From Streptomyces roseirectus (lineage in GTDB: Bacteria; Actinomycetota; Actinomycetes; Streptomycetales; Streptomycetaceae), in contig NZ_CP060828.1 in NCBI RefSeq assembly GCF_014489635.1, forward strand, positions 7,382,001 through 7,446,000: a stretch of DNA of 64,000 nucleotides. The letters are read 5' to 3'. The notes beneath the pieces are model-generated. The model saw nothing but the letters and a program-made list of their open reading frames with translations, was not told the origin of the DNA and did no database searches. Position numbers and translations under genes: made by a program. The first letter of the stretch is position 1. Each line of letters starts with the position of its first letter. Of the stretch, positions 16,582 to 24,155 are shown piece after piece.

Positions 16582-17579
16582 GCCGCAGCCTCCTTGAGGT
16601 CGCCGGTGCCGCCGATGCCGGCGGTGTCGTCCGTGTTGCCGGTGTCGTCGGTGTTCCGGGTGAGCCGCAGGAACACCTCGTCGAGCGTCGGCGCCCGCAG
16701 GCTCGCGTCGAGCAACGGCACGCCCGCCGCGTCGAGTTCGCGCACCAGAGCGGGCAGGGTGAGGCCGGGGCGGCGCGAGATCGCCCCGACGGCGCCGCGT
16801 TCGTGGTCGAACGACGGCTTGCCGCCCGTGAGTTGGTCGAGCACCGCCGCGGCCCTCGGCAGCGCGTCCGGATCGGCGACGACGGCCTCCGCGAACGCGC
16901 CCACCAGCGCCTTGAGTTCGGCCGGTGTCCCGGTCAGCGCGGCCCGGCCCCGGTCCACCAGGGTGATGTCGTCGGCGAGTTGGTCGGCCTCCTCCAGGTA
17001 CTGGGTGGTGAGGAGGACGGTGGTGCCCTGCCGCTTCAACTCCCTTACGGCGTCCCAGATGTCGTTCCTGCTGGCCGGGTCGAGACCGGTCGTCGGCTCG
17101 TCGAGGAAGAGCACCGCCGGACGCCGGACCAGGCTCGCGGCCAGGTCGAGCCGGCGCAGCATCCCGCCCGAGTAGGTCGAGGCCGCCCGGTCCGCCGCCT
17201 CCAAGAGGCCCATGCGCTCCAGCAGTTCGCCGACGCGCCGGTCCGGCCCGGGGACCCGGTGCAGCCGGGCGAACAGCCGCAGGTTCTGCCGGCCGGTGAG
17301 GTCGCCGTCCACGGACGTGCTCTGCCCGGTCACCCCGATGGCACGGCGGACGGCGGCGGCCTCCCGGACGAGGTCGTGCCCCGCCACGCGCGCCGAGCCC
17401 GCGTCGGGCCGCAGCAGCGTCGTCAACAGCCGCACGGCCGTCGTCTTGCCCGCGCCGTTCGGGCCCAGGACGCCCCGGACCGTGCCTTCCGGGACCGCGA
17501 GATCGAGGCCCGTCACGGCGCGGGTCTGCCCGAACCGCTTCTCCAGACCTTCACTAAGTACAGCGTACGTAGAAGTCAT
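16578..17579 (-). CDS. ABC exporter ATPase (DrrA family)
   Basis: 333 residues from MTSTYAVLSEGLEKRFG. Walker A GPNGAGKTT, Q-loop VTGQSTSVDGDLTG, signature YSGGMLRRLDLA, Walker B LFLDEPTTGLDP, H-loop LTTQY. The C-terminal part (ALVGAFAEAVVADPD... to RLTRNTDDTGNTDDTAGIGG) carries the DrrA-type accessory domain. An in-frame ATG six codons upstream is possible. A TetR operator copy lies over its start region, so expression should be repressed by the divergent regulator. Confidence 0.9.
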   Translation of the reverse strand: MTSTYAVLSEGLEKRFGQTRAVTGLDLAVPEGTVRGVLGPNGAGKTTAVRLLTTLLRPDAGSARVAGHDLVREAAAVRRAIGVTGQSTSVDGDLTGRQNLRLFARLHRVPGPDRRVGELLERMGLLEAADRAASTYSGGMLRRLDLAASLVRRPAVLFLDEPTTGLDPASRNDIWDAVRELKRQGTTVLLTTQYLEEADQLADDITLVDRGRAALTGTPAELKALVGAFAEAVVADPDALPRAAAVLDQLTGGKPSFDHERGAVGAISRRPGLTLPALVRELDAAGVPLLDASLRAPTLDEVFLRLTRNTDDTGNTDDTAGIGGTGDLKEAAA

Positions 17580-17614
17580 GGCGTGACCATAGCGCACTAC
17601 GTACGGTGTACGTA
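17555..17614. promoter_or_regulatory. Pair of TetR operators between exporter and regulator
   Basis: Site 1 (17598-17614) is the perfect dyad TACGTAC-GGT-GTACGTA. Site 2 (about 17555-17572) is CTAAGTAC-AGC-GTACGTAG with one mismatch. Centres are 43 bp apart, one in the short divergent gap and one over the first codons of the ATPase. Expected binding sites of the TetR encoded at 17643. Confidence 0.75.
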
Positions 17615-17642
17615 ACTACTATGAGGGGCGAGGTGATGATCG

Positions 17643-18359
17643 ATGGCGAGGCGTCCGGCCGTGCCCGAAGTGATCTGGGCCCGTCCCGAACGGACCGGCC
17701 GGGGGCCGAGGCCCGCGTACACGCGCGCCGACATCGCGGCGGCGGCCGTCCGCATCGCCGACGAACAGGGGCTCGACGCGGTCTCCATGCGGCACGTCGC
17801 CGCCGAACTGGGCTGCGGGACCATGTCGCTCTACAACTACGTCCCCCGCAAGGAGGACCTGTACGAGCTGATGGTCGACCTGGTCAGCGGCGAACACGAA
17901 CTGTGGGAGCCGGGCCCTGACTGGCGGGACGACATGCTGCGGGTCGGGCGCCAGACCCGGCGGCTGATGCTGCGCCACCCCTGGCTGCCCGGCCTGATGT
18001 CACCGGTCTACGGGTTCAGCCCCAACGCCCTGCGCTACCTCGAACACTGCCTGACCTGCCTCGATCCGCTGACTGACATGCGGTACGGCATGAAGCTGCA
18101 ACTCGTCGGGATGCTCAACGGGGTGGTCACCACCTACGTCGCCAACGAGCTGGCCACCGCCGAGCGGACGCGGTCGCTGCCGTGGTCCGTGGAGGAGGAG
18201 AACGCCGTCCGGATCGCGTACCTGGGGACGCAGGTGGCGAGCGGGAAGTATCCCCGGATGGGCGCGGCGTTCGCGGAGGATCCGGGGCCGATCGATCTGG
18301 AGGCGGTGTTCGAGGAGGCGCTGCGGCGGGTGCTGGACGCGTTCGTGCCGCGCGGCTGA
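17643..18359 (+). CDS. TetR-family repressor of the adjacent exporter
   Basis: 238 residues; AGGTG precedes the ATG by eight bases. The HTH is AAAVRIADEQGLDAVSMRHVAAELGCGTMSLYNYVPRKEDLYELM (residues about 30-75), and the C-terminal ligand domain is of the TetR_C_1 kind seen beside DrrAB-like pumps. Diverges from the pump genes with two matching operators in between, so control of the pump and itself is likely. Confidence 0.9.
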   Translation: MARRPAVPEVIWARPERTGRGPRPAYTRADIAAAAVRIADEQGLDAVSMRHVAAELGCGTMSLYNYVPRKEDLYELMVDLVSGEHELWEPGPDWRDDMLRVGRQTRRLMLRHPWLPGLMSPVYGFSPNALRYLEHCLTCLDPLTDMRYGMKLQLVGMLNGVVTTYVANELATAERTRSLPWSVEEENAVRIAYLGTQVASGKYPRMGAAFAEDPGPIDLEAVFEEALRRVLDAFVPRG

Positions 18360-18376
18360 CGGGCCCGCGGACGGCG

Positions 18377-19507
18377 TCACAGCAGAGTGAACTGGCCCGC
18401 CGGTCCCTCCTCCTGGAAGTCCAGGACCGAGGCCGGGTGGTGATACCTACGGGGTACGGGGAGTACGCCCGCCTCGCGCAGGTCCTCGATGCCGTGCTCC
18501 ACCTCCAGCGGGTCCCGCAGGTCCGCCAGCAGCGTGAGGACCGTGATCAGCTCCAGGAGTTCGGACGTCCACGACTGGGGCCAGGTGCGGGGGCCGATCG
18601 CCGACAGGGTGCCCTGCTCACCGGGCTCGGTCCGTGCCGCGAACCACTGCTCCAGGATCCTCGTCCCGCCGTGGGTGAAGTCCCACGCCTCCCGGGGGAC
18701 CGGGGAGACGCGGCCCTCGTCCAGGTGCAGGGTCTCCTCCTCGGGGTCGTACCTGAGGGTTACGGGTCGGGGCGGGAGCGGGGCCCGGACGTAGGGGCGG
18801 CGACCGCCGGGGAGCTTCGGGCGGTCGCCGTTGCGGCGGTGGAGCCACAGCACGTGGTGACCCCTGCGGGTTCCCTCGGCCCAGGTCTCGGGGTCGCTCG
18901 TCAGGGGGACCCGTAGTCCTGAGGTAGTGGTCGCGAGGATCCAGGCGAGGACGTCCTCGGGGCCCGGGATCTCCCCCAGACGGGCGGCGAGGTGGTCCAG
19001 GAGACCGGGGGCCAGGTTGGGTTCCTCGGCACCGGGACGGCGGTACAGGGGGCGGATCCGGGAGCCGCGGACGAGGGGGAGGCGCGAGGTGGCCAGCAGG
19101 CCGTCCGGGGTCTCCACCAGGAACACCTGGTGCTCGTCGGCGACCCGCCACAGCTCCGGGCGGGCCACGTCGATCAGCCGGTGGTCCGGGATCAGCCACT
19201 GCTCGTCGTACGGGGCGTACAGGACCCGGATCGGCGCCGGGCAGGGGCCCGAGGCGTGCGCCAGCCGGCCGGTCCCCGTTGCCTGCCCCGGCAGTTGGGC
19301 CACCGTCGAGTGCGGACCACGGACCCTGCTCACCTCGAACAGGCCCTCCCGCTCGGCCCCCTCGGCCCGCAGCAGCGCCTCCCAACGGGCCTTCAGAGCC
19401 CCCTCGTCAGGCCCCGCCGGCCACCCCCGGCCCAGCCGTGGGGGCCCGACGGACCACGGCATGAGGTCCGCGAGCGCCGGAGCGTCGTCGTGCGTCACGC
19501 TGGGCAT
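18377..19507 (-). CDS. Stand-alone type ISP restriction-modification specificity-like protein
   Basis: 376 residues from MPSVTHDDAPALADLMPWSV. The sequence (LADLMPWSVGPPRLGRGWP, LYAPYDEQWLIPDHRLIDVARPELWRV, VFLVETPDGLLATSRLP, PNLAPGLLDHLAARLG, DVLAWILATTT, PVPREAWDFTHGGTRILEQWFAAR) matches the C-terminal target-recognition part of single-chain type ISP enzymes. The helicase, nuclease and methyltransferase domains of a full-length enzyme (about 1500 residues) are absent, and no partner gene is nearby. So it recognises something like a TRD would, but restriction activity is not expected. Cytoplasmic. Confidence 0.65.
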   Translation of the reverse strand: MPSVTHDDAPALADLMPWSVGPPRLGRGWPAGPDEGALKARWEALLRAEGAEREGLFEVSRVRGPHSTVAQLPGQATGTGRLAHASGPCPAPIRVLYAPYDEQWLIPDHRLIDVARPELWRVADEHQVFLVETPDGLLATSRLPLVRGSRIRPLYRRPGAEEPNLAPGLLDHLAARLGEIPGPEDVLAWILATTTSGLRVPLTSDPETWAEGTRRGHHVLWLHRRNGDRPKLPGGRRPYVRAPLPPRPVTLRYDPEEETLHLDEGRVSPVPREAWDFTHGGTRILEQWFAARTEPGEQGTLSAIGPRTWPQSWTSELLELITVLTLLADLRDPLEVEHGIEDLREAGVLPVPRRYHHPASVLDFQEEGPAGQFTLL

Positions 19508-20416
19508 GGTACGACGGAGCCGACGCGGCTCGTAGGGCGGACATAGGGGTTCATGTCGACGCGGGCCCACCGGAACGCACGTCCACGACGGCCCTTGGCC
19601 GGGGCCGCTCCACCGTGCCCCGGTCCCGGACGGCGACCCCGCGCCGCGCCGGCGATCTCCTCGACCCGGCGTGGAACCACCCCGGCCTGGGGCGCGGCGC
19701 ACGGACCGAGGCCACAGCACCGGCCGATCGGCTCGACGCGGCGCCGCGCAGGTACTGCTCGGCAAGGACGCCTGGACGCCTCGGACGCCTCGGGCGCCTT
19801 GGGCGACGGCCCGCCGAACCCCACGGGCCCGGCCCGCAGCAGCCGGAAGGCGTTTCGGTCGCGGTGCCGCGCGGCGGGTGGAACGGACGGGTGTTCGTGG
19901 GCGTCGTGCGGCGGCGCCGCGTGACCGACAGCGGGCGAACGGCCCTCACGGCGGCGCCGGTTGAACAGCGCCCGACGATGTCACGAACCTCGGACGCCGC
20001 GCCCCGGCGCGCTTCTCCGGCGGAGCCGCGCCGCCTGGCTCGGGCTCGGTGTCCGCCTGGTCCGGCGGTTTTGTGGGTCTCGGACGGTGTGCTTCGGTGG
20101 GGTTCTCCGGCGGGGCTGTGTCGTCTGGCTCGGGCTCGGTGCCCGCCCGGCCCGGCGGCTTCGCGGGCCTCGGACGCCGTGCCCGGCACGGTGGTCCGCC
20201 GGGGCGACCCGCGCTCGGGTGCCCTGCCCGCCCCGGCGCCCTGGCGTCCCGGCCCTCGGCGAGCGCGCCGCGCCTCTTCGCCGATCTCACCTCCGCCCTG
20301 CGGAGCGCCCGCCTCGGACGGACGGTTGCCTGACTCGGCCGCCCGCCTCAGAAGGCCGCCCGACCTGGCCGCCCGCCTGACCAGAACGGTGTGCTCGCGC
20401 CCCGTCGCCCCCCTCC
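19508..20416. other. 909-bp stretch without a supportable gene
   Basis: Open frames here are Arg/Pro/Gly-rich on both strands, with no domain, start site or codon pattern that persuades me. The notable content is a degenerate 90-bp direct repeat (19989-20190) with more A/T than the rest. Confidence 0.6.
19989..20190. repeat. Two and a bit copies of a degenerate 90-bp direct repeat
   Basis: CTCGGACG recurs at 19989, 20079 and 20169, exactly 90 bp apart, and the intervening sequence (TTCTCCGGCGG, CTGGCTCGGGCTCGG, CCGGCGG) aligns throughout. Most differences between copies are C/T or G/A changes. The period is a multiple of three, giving a 30-residue repeat in the leftward frame. Confidence 0.8.
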
Positions 20417-21166
20417 TCACGGCGCCTCCAGCGTCACCGTGAACGAGAACCGGTCCCCCCGGTAGTGGATGACGGCGACGTCCAGCACGCGCCCCGACGG
20501 GTCGTACGTGACGCCCGTGTAGTGCAGGATCGGGCTCAGCAGGGGGACGTCGAGGAGGCGGGCGGTCTCCGGGTCGGCGAGGCGGGCCTCGACGGTGTCG
20601 GTGATGCGGGCGATGTCGGCGTGGACGACGTCCCGCAGGACCTTGGTCATGGGGTGCCGGACGAGGTCGTCGGGGTCGACACGCGCGGCGAGTTCGGGGC
20701 GCAGCCAGTTGCGGGCGTGGTTGGTGGGCTCATCGCTCGCCTCGTCGCGGCGCAGCCGGTGATAGGCCGTCACCTCGGCCAAGTCCGGGAAGTGCTCGGC
20801 GAGTTCGGGCGGTACGGGAACCGTGCGCGTGTCCAGCAACTTCGTGCGCATGCCCGACTGCTGGGCCACGATCGCGTCGACCGACCCCAACAGCCGTACC
20901 GGCGTGCCGCGTTGGGCGCTCGGTTCGATGAAGGTGCCCCGGCGCCGGTGCCGGGTGATCAGCCCCTCGGCCTCAAGTTCCTTGAGGGCCTGACGCATCG
21001 TCAGGACGCTGACGCCGTAGTGGGCCGCGAGCTTCTCCTCCGTGGGCAGGCGCAGCGGGTCGTGCGGTGAGCGCCCGAGGATCGAGGCGCGCAGCGACTG
21101 CGAAACCTGGTACCAGAGAGGGAGTTTGCGGTTCAGGGTGAGCGAGTCGGGCGCGAAGGAGGTCAC
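20417..21166 (-). CDS. GntR-family regulator (HutC/UTRA type)
   Basis: 249 residues, GTG start overlapping the hmgA stop as GTGA. N-terminal winged helix [16 protein letters not shown]...[42 protein letters not shown], followed by a UTRA ligand domain ([21 protein letters not shown]...[31 protein letters not shown]). Being coupled to homogentisate dioxygenase suggests that it senses a tyrosine or phenylalanine breakdown intermediate and controls this unit. The ligand is inferred only. Confidence 0.85.
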   Translation of the reverse strand: MTSFAPDSLTLNRKLPLWYQVSQSLRASILGRSPHDPLRLPTEEKLAAHYGVSVLTMRQALKELEAEGLITRHRRRGTFIEPSAQRGTPVRLLGSVDAIVAQQSGMRTKLLDTRTVPVPPELAEHFPDLAEVTAYHRLRRDEASDEPTNHARNWLRPELAARVDPDDLVRHPMTKVLRDVVHADIARITDTVEARLADPETARLLDVPLLSPILHYTGVTYDPSGRVLDVAVIHYRGDRFSFTVTLEAP

Positions 21167-22503
21167 GGCGCCTGCCGGAAACGCCAGTGCGAGGGCCGGA
21201 AGTGCCGCTCCAGGCCCCGCCACACGTCGTCGTACCGCTCCTGAAGGTGCTCCCCGGCGTGCGGCGCGAGCGTGATCGGCCAGCGCGTCTCGAACATGAA
21301 CGCCAGCCCGTCGTCCAGGCGTTGGGGCTTCAGCTCGGCCTTGCTCGCCCGCTCGAACGTCTCCCGGTCGGGGCCGTGCGCGGACATCATGTTGTGCAGC
21401 GAACCCCCGCCCGGCACGAACCCCCCTTCCCCGGAACTCTTCGCGTCGTACGCCCCCTCGATCAGCCCCATGTACTCGCTCATCACGTTGCGGTGGAAGT
21501 ACGGCGGCCGGAACGTGTCCTCGCCGACCAGCCAACGCGGCGCGAACACCACGAAGTCGACGCCGGCCAGCCCCGGTGTGTCCGACGGCGACGTCAACAC
21601 CGTGAAGACCGACGGGTCGGGGTGGTCGTACGAGATGGTCCCGATGACGTTGAAGCGGCGCAGGTCGTACACGTACGGGACGAGGTTGCCGTGCCAGGCG
21701 ACGACGTCGAGCGGCGAGTGGTCGTACTCCGCCCGCCAGAGGTTGCCGCAGAACTTGTTGACGACCTCGACGGGCCCCTCGACATGCTCGTACGCGGCGA
21801 CCGGGGCCCTGAAGTCCCGTGGATTGGCAAGGCCGTTGGCGCCGATCGGGCCGAGGTCGGGGAGACGGAAGTGGGTCCCGTAGTTCTCGCAGACGTACCC
21901 GCGTGCCGTCTCGTCGAGGAGGGTGACCCGGAACCGGACGCCTCGCGGGATCAGGGCGAAGTGCCCCGGCTCCGCCGCGAGTTGGCCGAACTCCGTGTGC
22001 AGGAGGAGCCCACCGTGCTCCGGGACGATCAGCAACTCGCCGTCCGCGTCGGAGAAGACGCGGTCCATCGAGGCGTTCGCGTGGTAGAGGTGCACGGCCA
22101 TGCCGGTGCGCTGGGTGGCGTCGCCGTTGCCGCCGACCGTCCACAGCCCGCCGACGAAGTCGGTGCCGGGCGCCGGTTCGGGCAGGGGGTTCCAGCGCAG
22201 GCGGTTGGGGTCGGGGACGGTCTCGGTGAAGGGACCCGTACGGATCGCGCCGTTGTCGATCCGGGTGAACGCGGGGTGCGCGGCCGAGGGGCGGATCCGG
22301 TACAGCCACGAGCGGCGGTTGTGGGCGCGCGGCTCGGTGAACGCCGTACCGCTGAGTTGTTCGGCGTACAGGCCGAGCGGGGCGCGCTGCGGGGAGTTGC
22401 GGCCCTCGGGGAGGGCGCCGGGTACTGCCTCCGAGCTGTGCTCGTTGCCGAAGCCGGTGAGGTAGGTCAGCCCCTCGGCGGTCTTGCGCGCCTCCGTGCC
22501 CAT
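21163..22503 (-). CDS. hmgA: Homogentisate 1,2-dioxygenase
   Basis: 446 residues from [27 protein letters not shown], preceded by GAGGGAG. It opens the aromatic ring of homogentisate to maleylacetoacetate in tyrosine and phenylalanine degradation, using Fe(II). The family signatures [13 protein letters not shown]-like [14 protein letters not shown], the iron site [23 protein letters not shown] and PFTE-like [18 protein letters not shown] are present, and the length is normal. Without this enzyme homogentisate polymerises to brown pyomelanin. It shares an operon with the GntR regulator. Confidence 0.96.
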   Translation of the reverse strand: MGTEARKTAEGLTYLTGFGNEHSSEAVPGALPEGRNSPQRAPLGLYAEQLSGTAFTEPRAHNRRSWLYRIRPSAAHPAFTRIDNGAIRTGPFTETVPDPNRLRWNPLPEPAPGTDFVGGLWTVGGNGDATQRTGMAVHLYHANASMDRVFSDADGELLIVPEHGGLLLHTEFGQLAAEPGHFALIPRGVRFRVTLLDETARGYVCENYGTHFRLPDLGPIGANGLANPRDFRAPVAAYEHVEGPVEVVNKFCGNLWRAEYDHSPLDVVAWHGNLVPYVYDLRRFNVIGTISYDHPDPSVFTVLTSPSDTPGLAGVDFVVFAPRWLVGEDTFRPPYFHRNVMSEYMGLIEGAYDAKSSGEGGFVPGGGSLHNMMSAHGPDRETFERASKAELKPQRLDDGLAFMFETRWPITLAPHAGEHLQERYDDVWRGLERHFRPSHWRFRQAP

Positions 22504-22665
22504 GCTCGCTCCCTCGCGCGTACGAATCCTCTGCACCACCGTAGGATTCAGGGCTCTGCCCCGCAAGAGTTACCCCCGTAGTCCTCTGGTAGGACGATCA
22601 CCGGGTGACGAGAACCAGACTCCAGGGGGATTCGAGTGCCGGACCGCTGTTCTAGGCTCACCGGC

Positions 22666-23430
22666 ATGTCGTGGATGCGTGGTCTCATCGCCGCGCTCGT
22701 GGTCTGTGTCCTGCTGCCTGCCGGACTCGCGGGCTGCGGGTCGGGTGCCGGGTCGGAACAGGGGGACGGGAAGAACGGGGCGTCGACCGCCCCGGTCGGC
22801 AAACTCCTGGAGCACACGGACGAGGCGGGACGCCAGTACCGGGAGGTCGGCGCGAAGGGGGCGCCCTGGGTCGGCGTCCAGGTCGAGCCGGAGTCCGACG
22901 GGAGCTGGGAGGTCCGGCTCACCCTGCGCAACTTCCGGTTCTCCCCGCAGGGCGCCGCGCCCATGGCCGTGGAGGGGCGCGGGACCGCGCGCCTGTACGT
23001 CGACGAGAAGGCGCTCGCCGAGCTGCGCACCCCGATGTACCGCATCGGCGCCGGCTACCTCCCGCACGGCACGCACCACGTCACGGCACGGCTGTACGCG
23101 GACGACGGGACGGTGTGGGCGGTCGACGGAAAGGCCGTCGAGAGCACGGCCGACATCACGGCGTCCGAGCCGGAGGAGTCGAAGTCGCCGTCCGGGACCC
23201 CCGCCGGAAGTACTACGGGTACCACCGGGGGAGGCCCGACCCCCAAGCCCTCCCGCGAGGGACCCCCCAAGGGTTCCCCCTCTCCCTCGACAGGGGCGAC
23301 CGGGGTACTGGGCGCGGGCGCGCCGCACACGGCGGTAGCCTCTAGCACCTCCGCGCAGTCGAGCGCGGCCGGTGCCCCTCCCCGTACCCAGGGGCGAGGC
23401 ACAGCGGTCCCCGGCGGAAAGGCGTCATGA
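22666..23430 (+). CDS. Lipoprotein of unknown function
   Basis: 254 residues from MSWMRGLIAALVVCVLLPAGLAGCGSG, a clear lipoprotein signal with lipobox LAGC. A beta-rich domain of about 120 residues (VGVQVEPESDGSWEVRLTLRNFRFSP ... LYADDGTVWAVDGKAVEST) is followed by a Ser/Thr/Pro/Gly-rich tail. Part of the tail (STTGTTGGG) is encoded by the dispersed GTACTACGGGTACC motif. The stop overlaps the TetR start (ATGA), so the two are co-expressed; the beta-rich part may bind a small ligand or metal, which I cannot specify. Confidence 0.75.
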   Translation: MSWMRGLIAALVVCVLLPAGLAGCGSGAGSEQGDGKNGASTAPVGKLLEHTDEAGRQYREVGAKGAPWVGVQVEPESDGSWEVRLTLRNFRFSPQGAAPMAVEGRGTARLYVDEKALAELRTPMYRIGAGYLPHGTHHVTARLYADDGTVWAVDGKAVESTADITASEPEESKSPSGTPAGSTTGTTGGGPTPKPSREGPPKGSPSPSTGATGVLGAGAPHTAVASSTSAQSSAAGAPPRTQGRGTAVPGGKAS

Positions 23431-24044
23431 ACTCCGTGCCCCAAGCGACCTCGCTGCGCCGCGCGCCCGTCCAGCGGCGCAGCGCGGAACGGCTGACCAG
23501 GATCCTCGACGCCTGCGCCGACCTCCTCGACGAGGTCGGCTACGACGACCTCAGCACCCGTGCCGTCGCCCAGCGGGCCGGCGTCCCCATCGGCTCCGTG
23601 TACCGCTTCTTCGGCAACAAGCGGCAGATGGCCGACGCGCTCGCCCAGCGCAACCTCGAACGGTACTCGGGGCGGGTCAGGGAACGGCTCGGGCAGGGCC
23701 CCGCCGGGGACTGGCGGGCGGCCATGGACGTGGTGCTCGACGAGTACCTGGAGATGACCCGCAGCGCCCCCGGCTTCTCCCTCGTCGACTTCGGCAACCA
23801 GATCCCGGTCGGCTCCCGGCACGCGGAGCCCAACACGCGCGTCGCCGACCGCCTCACCGAGCTGCTGTCGGACTACCTCGACCGCACCCCCGACGACGAT
23901 CTGCGCCGGACCTTCCTGATCGCCGTCGAGACCGCCGACACCCTCGTCCACCTGGCCTTCCGGCTGGCTCCCGAGGGGGACGCGAAGGTGATCGAGGAGA
24001 CCAGAGAGCTACTGCGCGCGTATCTGGCGCGGGTGCTGGACTGA
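23427..24044 (+). CDS. TetR-family regulator
   Basis: 205 residues. HTH: SAERLTRILDACADLLDEVGYDDLSTRAVAQRAGVPIGSVYRFFGNKRQMADALAQRN. It is coupled to the lipoprotein gene and lies 111 bp before the molybdopterin oxidoreductase, whose leader has a TACCGGTCGGTA dyad (24098-24109) resembling TetR operators; control of that gene is a reasonable inference. Confidence 0.87.
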   Translation: MNSVPQATSLRRAPVQRRSAERLTRILDACADLLDEVGYDDLSTRAVAQRAGVPIGSVYRFFGNKRQMADALAQRNLERYSGRVRERLGQGPAGDWRAAMDVVLDEYLEMTRSAPGFSLVDFGNQIPVGSRHAEPNTRVADRLTELLSDYLDRTPDDDLRRTFLIAVETADTLVHLAFRLAPEGDAKVIEETRELLRAYLARVLD

Positions 24045-24097
24045 GAGAGCCGAACCGAAGCCCGTCCCGAGTCCCCCAAGGGACTCCCCGTAATACC

Positions 24098-24109
24098 TAC
24101 CGGTCGGTA
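24098..24109. promoter_or_regulatory. TACCGGTCGGTA dyad upstream of the molybdopterin oxidoreductase
   Basis: A 12-bp imperfect palindrome 47 bases before the start codon, similar in core (ACCGGTCGGT) to the operators at 30853, 43374 and 48845. Confidence 0.45.
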
Positions 24110-24155
24110 CGCTCGGGTCGTACGAGCGTCAGCGTCGCCGCACCGGGAGGAACCC

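Noticed and set aside
19551..20442. 289- and 275-codon frames on opposite strands
   Set aside because: Both are Arg/Pro/Gly-rich with no recognisable domain; the 30-residue repeat in the leftward frame is suggestive but there is no start or conservation evidence.
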